DNA of 44,873 bases from Gemmatimonadota bacterium (lineage in GTDB: Bacteria > Gemmatimonadota > Gemmatimonadetes > Longimicrobiales > Gaopeijiaceae): contig SKNW01000002.1 in the NCBI GenBank assembly GCA_007120305.1, positions 1 to 44,873 on the forward strand, read 5' to 3'. Below the pieces are notes generated by a model. That model saw only the letters and a program-made list of their open reading frames with translations, was not told the DNA's origin and did no database searches. Position 1 is the stretch's first letter. Every line of letters begins with the position of its first letter. A program made the translations under genes and the position numbers. Positions 16,192 through 23,120 of the stretch are shown piece after piece.

Positions 16192-19077
16192 CTATCGGTG
16201 CCGGGGGTCGGGAACAAGTCCTCCCTCGCCACCGGTCGTGTTCGTGACGGCACTGGACACCGGGCCGTCTTCGGGTCCAATCCTGTACTTGTCCACATAG
16301 GGCACTCCACGCTCCATCCACGAGGGGGCGGGAATTCCCATCAGGTAGTGGTCGAAGAACTGCTTCATCCTGACCTGAAAGTCCTCCTGGTTGGCGCGTC
16401 GTCCGAGGTGGTGGGCCTCGCCGGGGTAGGAGAGAAAGATGACCTCCTTTCCGTTTCGTCGAGCCGAGTTGAAGAATTCGAGCCCCTGCCTCCAGTCCAC
16501 CGCACCGTCCTCGGTTCCGTGGAGAATCAGGAGCGGGGTCGTGATCCCCTCGACGTTGTGGACGGGTGACTGGGAGCGATAGAGTTCTCCGGCATTCCAC
16601 GGCGTGACCCCCATCCCCATCCGGACCTGGCCGGACTCGGTGATGCCCTGCTGCACGTTGCCCGAGCTGGCGTAGAGTTCGTTGTAGAAACTCACGAGGT
16701 TGGTGACCGGGGCACCCGTCACCACGGCCGCGAACATATCGGTCTGTGTGACGACGAAGGAGGACTGATACCCTCCCCATGAGTGCCCCTGAAGCCCGAT
16801 GCGCTCGGGGTCCGCGTAGCCGGCATCGATGACGGCCTGTACGGCCGACGTCAGCGCGTCCAGCGCCGAGGACCCGGGTTCCCCCATCGTGTAGACGATA
16901 TCGGGCTGGAGCACCAGGTAGCCATTGCTGGCGTAGGTTGCCATGTGGGGGCGGTCATCGAAGCGCGGGAGCTGGAAGGCGTGATGCTGCTGGGACATGG
17001 TCTCGTAGAAATACACGAGCATGGGATACCGCTTACCGGGTTCGTACCCTGCCGGAAGGGCCAGGGTCGCCTGGAGCTCGTTTCCGCGCCGGTCCATGTA
17101 GTCGATGAGCACCCTCCCCGGGCTCCAGGCAAAGTCCGCCAGGTGGGGATTGGTGTCCGTGATGCGCCGGGGATTCCGGAGCGTCCCGTCGCTCAGCCAG
17201 AGGTCCGGAAACTGGGTGAAGCTCTCGCGGGTGTAGAGAACCCGATCCGTGCTGTCCGCCCGGATGGGCGAGCCGATGCGGAGGTCTTCGTAGAGAATCA
17301 CTTCCGGCTCGGCGCCGGGGTCGAGCCGCCAGTACCCGGTGTGCTTGGTCCGATCTCCGTAGGCCGACAGGGTGAGGGACTCGGAAAGGTCGATGCTCGA
17401 GCCGGCATCCACGATCCGGAACACGATGCGGCGCTCGGATCCCACCCCTCGCGTGAGGTTCTCCGCCTCTCCCTCTTCCGCGACGGGAATGCGCCAGATG
17501 TCGTAACGGTGGTTCACGATGACGGAGCGAACGTCTTCCGTCCAGCCTGCCATCCCGTAGGCGGAGACCTCGTTGGGGTGGCTGTGGGTCTCGTTCGCGA
17601 ACGAAACCGGGGCTCGGGCCGAGAGGTCCACCGTTGTGCCGGCCTCGAGGTCGTGGGCGTTCAGGATGCCGTCCTTGAAGTAGAGGAACCACCGGCCGTC
17701 GGGTGAGGTCCCCATCTGTCGGACGAGCGCCTCCACGATGAGGGTCCGTTCCCCCGTGTCCAGGTCCACCCGGTAGTAGTCGGCGATCTGCCCGCCCCAC
17801 TGGGGCGTGTAGACGTAGGGCGTGGGGTCCCGCCCGATGGCCCAGCGACCGGTGGCGTGGGTCGTGACACTTGCCAGGCTTTCGTCTTCGAGGCGGACGA
17901 CATGACCGGTGGGGACCTGGTACACGATCGTGGAGGTGGCCTGGCGCGCCTGGCTGGCTCGCCGAGCCTGAACGGACTGGACCTGCTCGTCGGCCCAGTG
18001 CCAGACATCGACGTTGGCGCCACCGTTCACCTGCTCCACGGGGCCCTCCTCCCGCTGCTCCCGGATGCCTAGAAAAATGCGGTCCCCGTGATCATTCCAG
18101 CGAATGCCCGCGAAGTGACTGAGCACGTGGTCCCGGGGAAAGGCCGAGTCGCGCCGGGGATCCCAGGTCGTCTCGCGGGGCCTTTCGCCTGCAAGATTTC
18201 CGAACAGGAGGAGCACGTTCTCGCGCTGTTCCATCCCCTCCGGCGTGGCGCCCCGGAGAACGCCCACCGCGTCTCCGGCCTCGTTCCACCGGAGGCTCGA
18301 GAAGTGAGCATTTCCGGTGGAGAGCGCCAGCAGTCGCCCTGTTGCCATCTCCAGGGCGTAGGCACCATTTCCAGCCCGGCCCGCCGCATCCACCGTGTAG
18401 GCCAGCCACTCCTCGTCAGGGCTGAAGGCGAAATCCGAGACATTTCCGATGTTGCGTGTCTCGCCGGAGCCCAGGTCCTTGACGATCAGATCGGTTCCCG
18501 AATGCTCTGCATCCCGGCTCGCTGGCGCCTTGCGGATGAGGAACCATCGGGCGTCGTCGCTCAACCGGAAGCTCTGCACCCCCGAAAAACTCAGAGTCCG
18601 CTCGGAGCCAAGTTCGAGAAGATGAGTGGTGGCTCCACCTGCATTGCTCCCCCCGCCCCCTGCCGGAGCGATCCGGTAGGCTGCCCAGCGGGAATCACTG
18701 GAGAATACCGCCTGCCCCCCCCGGGGGAGGGTGAGGAGCCTGTCGCCGTCCAGCTCACGGACGAACAGCGTATCAGCCCCGTCGTTGGGAGAGAAGGTGT
18801 ACGTCGCCCAGGCTCCGTCCGGCGAGATGCGGGGGGAGGTGAGCCGCTTGAGCCCGGCGTAGTGCTCGAGAGCGAGGGGGATTCCGGTGGAGGTCTCCTG
18901 GGCGCTGGACCCGGCCCTGTTTGCACCGGTGTCCTGGACGGCGTGCAGCCCCATGGGGAGGGCCGCCGCGGTAGCGATCACCACGAGGGCGAGGCTCAGC
19001 CCAGCGCACGCAGGGCGCGGGCGGTGTCGTACGAGGTCGAGGCGAGGACGGGCGAGGGGTGGAGCCGAGAAGGGCAT
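16192..19077 (-). CDS. secreted S9 (dipeptidyl peptidase IV-like) serine peptidase
   Basis: A 961-residue protein. An N-terminal hydrophobic segment (about 25-45) acts as signal or anchor; then a WD/beta-propeller region (about 75-600, repeats such as ISPDGAWATYTF, FSPDEEWLAYTV, TSPDGRWFLYF) gates a C-terminal alpha/beta-hydrolase domain. The catalytic triad is readable: Ser766 in GHSWGGYQ, Asp857 in HGTEDGAV, His889 in GEAHHL; the Asp-His spacing of 32 equals that of DPP-IV. The start at 19077 has GGAGAG upstream. It probably trims peptides in the periplasm, consistent with the SusC/SusD and plug-like neighbours. Substrate preference is not predictable here. Confidence 0.93.
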   Translation of the reverse strand: MPFSAPPLARPRLDLVRHRPRPACAGLSLALVVIATAAALPMGLHAVQDTGANRAGSSAQETSTGIPLALEHYAGLKRLTSPRISPDGAWATYTFSPNDGADTLFVRELDGDRLLTLPRGGQAVFSSDSRWAAYRIAPAGGGGSNAGGATTHLLELGSERTLSFSGVQSFRLSDDARWFLIRKAPASRDAEHSGTDLIVKDLGSGETRNIGNVSDFAFSPDEEWLAYTVDAAGRAGNGAYALEMATGRLLALSTGNAHFSSLRWNEAGDAVGVLRGATPEGMEQRENVLLLFGNLAGERPRETTWDPRRDSAFPRDHVLSHFAGIRWNDHGDRIFLGIREQREEGPVEQVNGGANVDVWHWADEQVQSVQARRASQARQATSTIVYQVPTGHVVRLEDESLASVTTHATGRWAIGRDPTPYVYTPQWGGQIADYYRVDLDTGERTLIVEALVRQMGTSPDGRWFLYFKDGILNAHDLEAGTTVDLSARAPVSFANETHSHPNEVSAYGMAGWTEDVRSVIVNHRYDIWRIPVAEEGEAENLTRGVGSERRIVFRIVDAGSSIDLSESLTLSAYGDRTKHTGYWRLDPGAEPEVILYEDLRIGSPIRADSTDRVLYTRESFTQFPDLWLSDGTLRNPRRITDTNPHLADFAWSPGRVLIDYMDRRGNELQATLALPAGYEPGKRYPMLVYFYETMSQQHHAFQLPRFDDRPHMATYASNGYLVLQPDIVYTMGEPGSSALDALTSAVQAVIDAGYADPERIGLQGHSWGGYQSSFVVTQTDMFAAVVTGAPVTNLVSFYNELYASSGNVQQGITESGQVRMGMGVTPWNAGELYRSQSPVHNVEGITTPLLILHGTEDGAVDWRQGLEFFNSARRNGKEVIFLSYPGEAHHLGRRANQEDFQVRMKQFFDHYLMGIPAPSWMERGVPYVDKYRIGPEDGPVSSAVTNTTGGEGGLVPDPRHR

Positions 19078-19231
19078 GATCTCTCCATACCGGGAGGAAC
19101 GGGTCAGGGACCAGGAAAGCCCCGTCGACCCCGCCGTGAGATCGACAGGGATCAGCTTGCGACCCGTGTCCCCATTCCACAAGTCCCGCCAGGTGGCCCG
19201 GCACGGGACCCAAGTGGGCTGCCTCTGGCGG

Positions 19232-20074
19232 TCATCCGCCTCGCCGCCTCCATAGATCAATGTATGCGCAGGAGGGGGGATAGTAATTCGGGTGTATGTA
19301 ATGAGCGGGAAGCTGATTGATGCTCCGATAGATCGAGACTCCCTCGAGCGTATGCAGGGGAAAATCCGAGTCGAGCACCCTCTCCACAGGCAGGTCCGTG
19401 GTCGGGTAGTAACGTCCTTCCACGAAGAGGGTTACGCCGCTGCAGGTCCCTCCGCCCCTCGTGCTCGCCCCCATGGCCAGAAGGAGGGAGCCACTGGGAG
19501 TGCCGTCCCAGCGGTCCAGGTCATCCTTGCCCATGTGCCGGCCGTTCCCGATGCGCTGCTGACGTTCCATCTCCTCGTAGAATCGCCACACCGAAGGCGG
19601 CCGGTTGAGCCGCCAGGCGGGGAGGGCATCCACCGTGACCTCCACACCATCGAGGATCAGCGGTTCCGGGGTCATTTCGAGGGTGACCGGGGGGAAGGCT
19701 TCGTCGGCCCGGAGTTCGAACATCCCCGTTTCGCCGGGCTGGAAGGACAGGCGTGTGAGCGACAGTCGGTACCGTCCGGGTGCAGGTGCCGTGAGCCGGA
19801 AACGACCCTCGCGGTTCGAGATCGACACGGCCGCAGGCTCGCCGTCCTCGCCGACCAGGACCACCGACGCCGTATTGACCGGATTCCCCGAGTGGATATC
19901 GAGAACCATGCCCGAAACCACCAGCGGGGGATGGCCGCCAGGGCCGGGTTGCTGGGCCTGGATCGGGTGCATCGCGAAGAGAAGCGGGAGAAACACCGCG
20001 GCAACGGATCGGCAGATCAGGGCCGCGCCGCCTTCGAACAAACCGAAGTCGGCACGCAAGGGTGAGGGCTCCAT
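19232..20074 (-). CDS. secreted CarboxypepD_reg/plug-like protein without barrel (paralogue of 14104-15186)
   Basis: A 280-residue protein. A signal sequence (about 20-40, ending IQAQQ) precedes one CarboxypepD_reg-like domain (about 52-125, VSGMVLDIHSG, FRLTAPAPGRYRLSL). The C-terminal 130 residues are plug-like and match the protein at 14104-15186 in order and spacing: RFYEEMERQQRIGNGRHMGKDDL, then a Cys before a strand (TCSGVTLFVEGRYY), a LEGVSIYRSI segment, and a final CAYIDLWRRRGG. No barrel follows. The start at 20074 is the first ATG before the signal region but has no obvious ribosome binding site, so it is less sure. It lies 154 bp upstream of the S9 peptidase, on the same strand, and may be co-transcribed. 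Confidence 0.78.
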   Translation of the reverse strand: MEPSPLRADFGLFEGGAALICRSVAAVFLPLLFAMHPIQAQQPGPGGHPPLVVSGMVLDIHSGNPVNTASVVLVGEDGEPAAVSISNREGRFRLTAPAPGRYRLSLTRLSFQPGETGMFELRADEAFPPVTLEMTPEPLILDGVEVTVDALPAWRLNRPPSVWRFYEEMERQQRIGNGRHMGKDDLDRWDGTPSGSLLLAMGASTRGGGTCSGVTLFVEGRYYPTTDLPVERVLDSDFPLHTLEGVSIYRSINQLPAHYIHPNYYPPSCAYIDLWRRRGG

Positions 20075-20523
20075 GGGGGGAGAGGTCGCAGGGTGGGAGG
20101 GAAGGAGGGAACAGGAAGATTGGAGCGCTATGCGCCGGAGTGCACGGGGTCGGAAGGCGGAGGGTCGCCGAGGGACGGACGGGTTGTGCGAACGGATCGT
20201 TAAATCGGATCCCGGTGGCAAGTGACCGGCAGCTGGGAGCCCGGCCCGCGATGTGCGAACGGGAGATCCTCGCCTAGGGAGAGACCGGTCGCCTCGAGAC
20301 CCTGAACTGCCTGCCCTGATCCCACGTTCCGACATACCGGCGCCTGCGGAGAGGCCCGCTGGCGCCCGTCTCATGGCGTCCGGGCGCCCGACTCGGCGCC
20401 GGGCTCAACAGCCGGACCGGTTGCCCCAGCCGATCCGGCGCCCTTAATTCCGGGACGCCGAATGCCGGCCACCTTCGCATTCAGGATCGCACAGACCCCT
20501 CTCGCCCCAGCCGCCCCGCGTCC
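20075..20523. other. 449-bp intergenic region between divergent genes
   Basis: This stretch holds the control regions of the minus-strand plug-like gene and of thyX. I see no convincing small gene and no RNA gene. A candidate thyX promoter is listed separately at 20421-20449. Confidence 0.6.
20421..20449 (+). promoter_or_regulatory. candidate thyX promoter
   Basis: TTGCCC and TTAATT separated by 17 bp, ending 74 bp before the thyX ATG; the second hexamer is the most AT-rich spot in the area. Matches to sigma70 consensus are partial (4/6 and 3/6). Confidence 0.25.
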
Positions 20524-21519
20524 ATGCAGACCAAGCGCCCCACCGTGCCCGCCGCCGAGGAGGTTCTGGGCGGCTACTTCCCCATCCTGGACCACGGCTT
20601 CGTGTCCCTGGTCGACTACATGGGCTCCGACGAGGATGTGGAGCGCGCCGCCCGGGTCAGCTACGGCTACGGCACGCGGCACAAGTCGGCGACGCGGGGA
20701 CTCATCCGCTACCTGCGGCGGCACCGCCACTCCACCCCCACCGAGATGGTGGAGTTCAAGTTCCACTGCTCCATGCCCATGTTCGTGGCGCGGCAATGGA
20801 TCCGGCATCGGACGGCCTCCGTGAACGAGTACAGCGGGCGGTATTCGCTCATGCCCCTCCTCTTTCACACTCCCTCCGCCGAGCACTTCGCCCTTCAGAG
20901 TCCGCAGAACAACCAGGGGCGGCAGGGGGAAGCGGCGGATCGGGATCTCTGGAACGAGGCGGTGCGGCGGTGGAACGCCGGGCGCGAGGCCGCAGCGGCC
21001 GACTACACCTGGATGCTTGAGTCCGACGTGGCCCGGGAGCTGGCCCGCATCGATCTGCCGCTCTCCACCTACACGCAGTGGTACTGGAAGATCGATCTCC
21101 ACAACCTCCTCCACTTCCTCTCGCTCCGGGTGGACCCTCACGCCCAGTGGGAGATCCGGGCCTACGCCCAGGTCATGGCGGGGATCGTGAAGCGGGTGGC
21201 GCCGCTCAGCTACGAGGCCTGGGTGGACTACGACCTGACGGGGACCCCCATGAGCCGGGGGGAGCTGGAGGTTCTCCGTGCCCTCCTGGAGCGGGAGGGT
21301 GAAGACGGGATCCGGTGCCGCCCCGGCGCCGCCCTGGAGCCCGCCGGGATGGAGGCCCTGGGCCTCTCTCCCCGGGAGGTCCGGGAGTTCCTGGCCAAGC
21401 TGGATCCGGCCCCCCGCCCGGACTTCGAGCTGGACCTCTCCCGGATGCTTCCTGCCGAGGAGGTGGCCGAGATGATGGCCCGGGCGGTCCCGCAGGTGGA
21501 GAAGGCGCCCGGCGAGTGA
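20524..21519 (+). CDS. thyX: FAD-dependent thymidylate synthase
   Basis: A 331-residue enzyme making dTMP from dUMP with methylenetetrahydrofolate, NADPH and FAD. The ThyX signature is present as RQWIRHRTASVNEYSGRY (RHRxxSxNExSxRY) near residue 90-107. Other family segments are ARVSYGYGT, STPTEMVEFKFHC, and the C-terminal DLHNLLHFLSLRVDPHAQWEIR that contributes to FAD/dUMP binding. The length exceeds that of short ThyX forms because of an insert around SPQNNQGRQG and an extra acidic C-terminal tail of about 80 residues. The stop codon lies in the first copy of a 25-bp direct repeat. No folate gene is adjacent. Confidence 0.96.
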   Translation: MQTKRPTVPAAEEVLGGYFPILDHGFVSLVDYMGSDEDVERAARVSYGYGTRHKSATRGLIRYLRRHRHSTPTEMVEFKFHCSMPMFVARQWIRHRTASVNEYSGRYSLMPLLFHTPSAEHFALQSPQNNQGRQGEAADRDLWNEAVRRWNAGREAAAADYTWMLESDVARELARIDLPLSTYTQWYWKIDLHNLLHFLSLRVDPHAQWEIRAYAQVMAGIVKRVAPLSYEAWVDYDLTGTPMSRGELEVLRALLEREGEDGIRCRPGAALEPAGMEALGLSPREVREFLAKLDPAPRPDFELDLSRMLPAEEVAEMMARAVPQVEKAPGE

Positions 21520-21565
21520 CGCCTGAGTGACGCCCGGCGGGTGACGCCTGAGTGACGCCCGGCGG
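21516..21565 (+). repeat. 25-bp direct tandem repeat, two copies, at the thyX stop
   Basis: Two identical 25-bp units (21516-21540 and 21541-21565), each built from two related GTGACGCC-like halves. The thyX TGA (21517-21519) is inside the first unit, so duplication did not change the protein. It ends 26 bp before the CRP/FNR-like palindrome. Confidence 0.85.
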
Positions 21566-21591
21566 GGCCTCCCGGCCCACGGGGGCTGCGG

Positions 21592-21607
21592 TGTGACCTG
21601 CGTCACA
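21592..21607 (+). promoter_or_regulatory. perfect CRP/FNR-family operator upstream of the Ric gene
   Basis: TGTGACCTGCGTCACA matches the TGTGA-N6-TCACA palindrome bound by CRP/FNR superfamily regulators exactly. It is centred about 116 bp before the ATG of the di-iron repair protein at 21716 and after the thyX stop. The nearby gene suggests an NO- or oxygen-responsive family member, but the regulator itself is not in the window. Confidence 0.6.
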
Positions 21608-21715
21608 GCGGGGTGGCACCGTGGAGGCGAGCTTTCGATCGAGCCTTCGATCGCCTTCACCCAGGCGGCTGACCCCCTCGGGTCCGGTCGTCCGGGTCCC
21701 CTTCCGGGAGGTCCC

Positions 21716-22468
21716 ATGACCGATCATTCCACGACATCCGAGAACCCCGAGACCGACGTTCCCTCTGCATCTCCGCTGCTTCAGCGCCCCGTGGGCGAGG
21801 TGGTGGCCGAGGATTACGGCCGCGCCGCCGTGCTCCGGCGCTTCGGCATCGACTTCTGCTGCGGCGGCGGGCGGCCCCTTGTCGAGGCCTGCGAACGACG
21901 GGGAGTGGATCCGTCGGACGTCGTCGCCGCAGTTGCGGCCCATGATGCCCGTTCATCCGGCCCTGCCGACACGCCGCCCACGGACCCGGCCGCCCTGGTG
22001 GACCACATCGAGGCGGTGCACCATGCCTGGGTCCGGGAGACCCTCCCGGTCCTCCTCCACTTCACGGCCCGGGTGGCCAAGGTACACGGCGACGGGTGGC
22101 CCGAACTCCAGACCGTGGCCGAGCGGACTCACGAGCTGGCCGTGGAGATGGAGGATCACATGGTCGACGAGGAAGCGAACCTCTTTCCGCATGTTCGCGC
22201 GGCCTTCGGGAGCGGTGGGGCAGCGGCGTTCTCGCCCCTTCCCGATGCCGTCTTCGTCGAGCTGGAGGCCGAGCACGAGCACGCCGGCTCGCTGATGCGG
22301 GAGATCCGGGAGCTGACCTCCGATTTCACCCCCCCGGAGGTCGCCTGCGCCACCTGGAAGGCGGCCTACGCCAAGCTTGAGGAGTTCGAGGCCGATCTCC
22401 ACCGGCACGTTCACCTGGAGAACAACGTGCTCTTTCCGGCGATCCGGCAGGACATCGGGAGCACCTGA
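21716..22468 (+). CDS. Ric-type di-iron repair protein (ScdA/YtfE family)
   Basis: A 250-residue cytosolic protein. The N-terminal ScdA_N (DUF542) domain carries GIDFCCGGG with the conserved Cys pair (Cys48-49); the rest is a hemerythrin-like four-helix bundle with iron-ligand His/Glu in IEAVHHAWV, MEDHMVDEE, ELEAEHEHAG and DLHRHVHLENNVLFP. Ric proteins restore iron-sulfur clusters damaged by nitric oxide or peroxide. The start at 21716 follows GGGAGG. A perfect CRP/FNR-like palindrome lies upstream, and a nitrous oxide reductase operon 10 kb away makes nitrosative stress a sensible setting (inference). Confidence 0.93.
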   Translation: MTDHSTTSENPETDVPSASPLLQRPVGEVVAEDYGRAAVLRRFGIDFCCGGGRPLVEACERRGVDPSDVVAAVAAHDARSSGPADTPPTDPAALVDHIEAVHHAWVRETLPVLLHFTARVAKVHGDGWPELQTVAERTHELAVEMEDHMVDEEANLFPHVRAAFGSGGAAAFSPLPDAVFVELEAEHEHAGSLMREIRELTSDFTPPEVACATWKAAYAKLEEFEADLHRHVHLENNVLFPAIRQDIGST

Positions 22469-22475
22469 CCGGGGA

Positions 22476-22495
22476 CCCGGGCACCCCGCCCCGGG
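22476..22495 (+). terminator. weak GC hairpin after the Ric gene
   Basis: CCCGGG (22476-22481) can pair with CCCGGG (22490-22495) around an 8-nt loop, just after the stop at 22468. There is no T-run and the arms are short, so this is tentative. Confidence 0.25.
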
Positions 22496-22598
22496 CGGCA
22501 GGGCCGAGGGGGGGCGGGCCGCCGCGTTTCGCTTCCGCCCTCCACGCGGTATTCTGTCCCGGCCGGTAGCTGAACCGTCCTTGGCAGGGGAGCCTGCG

Positions 22599-23120
22599 AT
22601 GGCCCACGATCGAAGCGCGCTGGACGACCTCTTCAGCCTCGCCTACGAGGAGTTGCGGCGGCTTGCAAGACGCGTTCGGACCGAGGGCGACGGCGACACC
22701 CTGAATCCCACCGTCCTCGTCCACGAGGCGTGGATCCGCATGTCCGCCGCCCCCGAACTGGGGTCCCTCTCTCGCGTCCACTTCAAGCGGGTTGCAGCCC
22801 GCGCCATGCGGCAGGTGCTGGTGGATGCGGCCCGGCGCCGGAACGCGGGGAAGCGGGGAGGGGGGGCGTCCTTCGTGACCTTCGACGAGGGACTGGGCGC
22901 GGCTGACGGCTCTGTCCACGACCTTCTCACCCTGGACAGGGCTCTGGACGAACTGGCCCGGATGAGTCCCCGCCAGGCGTCGCTGGTGGAGGCGCGCTTC
23001 TTCGGAGGCATGGAGATGCGCGAGGTGGCGGAATCCCTTGAGGTTTCCGAGGCCACGGCCCAGCGCGACTGGCGTGCTGCCAGGGCCTGGCTCTCCGGCC
23101 AGCTCGGAGGGAAGGGGTGA
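22599..23120 (+). CDS. ECF-type RNA polymerase sigma factor
   Basis: A 173-residue sigma factor. Region 2 is seen in LDDLFSLAYEELRRLARR, LNPTVLVHEAWIRM and HFKRVAARAMRQVLVDAARRR; region 4 in LARMSPRQASLVEARFFGGMEMREVAESLEVSEATAQRDWRAAR, a helix-turn-helix. The LNPTxLVHEA wording is typical of the ECF-like group that lies next to Ser/Thr kinases in Acidobacteria, Planctomycetes and Gemmatimonadota. The start at 22599 has AGGGGAG upstream. Its stop overlaps the kinase start by 4 nt (GTGA), so they are translationally coupled, and the kinase may control the sigma factor by phosphorylation (inference; no anti-sigma gene is visible). Confidence 0.92.
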   Translation: MAHDRSALDDLFSLAYEELRRLARRVRTEGDGDTLNPTVLVHEAWIRMSAAPELGSLSRVHFKRVAARAMRQVLVDAARRRNAGKRGGGASFVTFDEGLGAADGSVHDLLTLDRALDELARMSPRQASLVEARFFGGMEMREVAESLEVSEATAQRDWRAARAWLSGQLGGKG

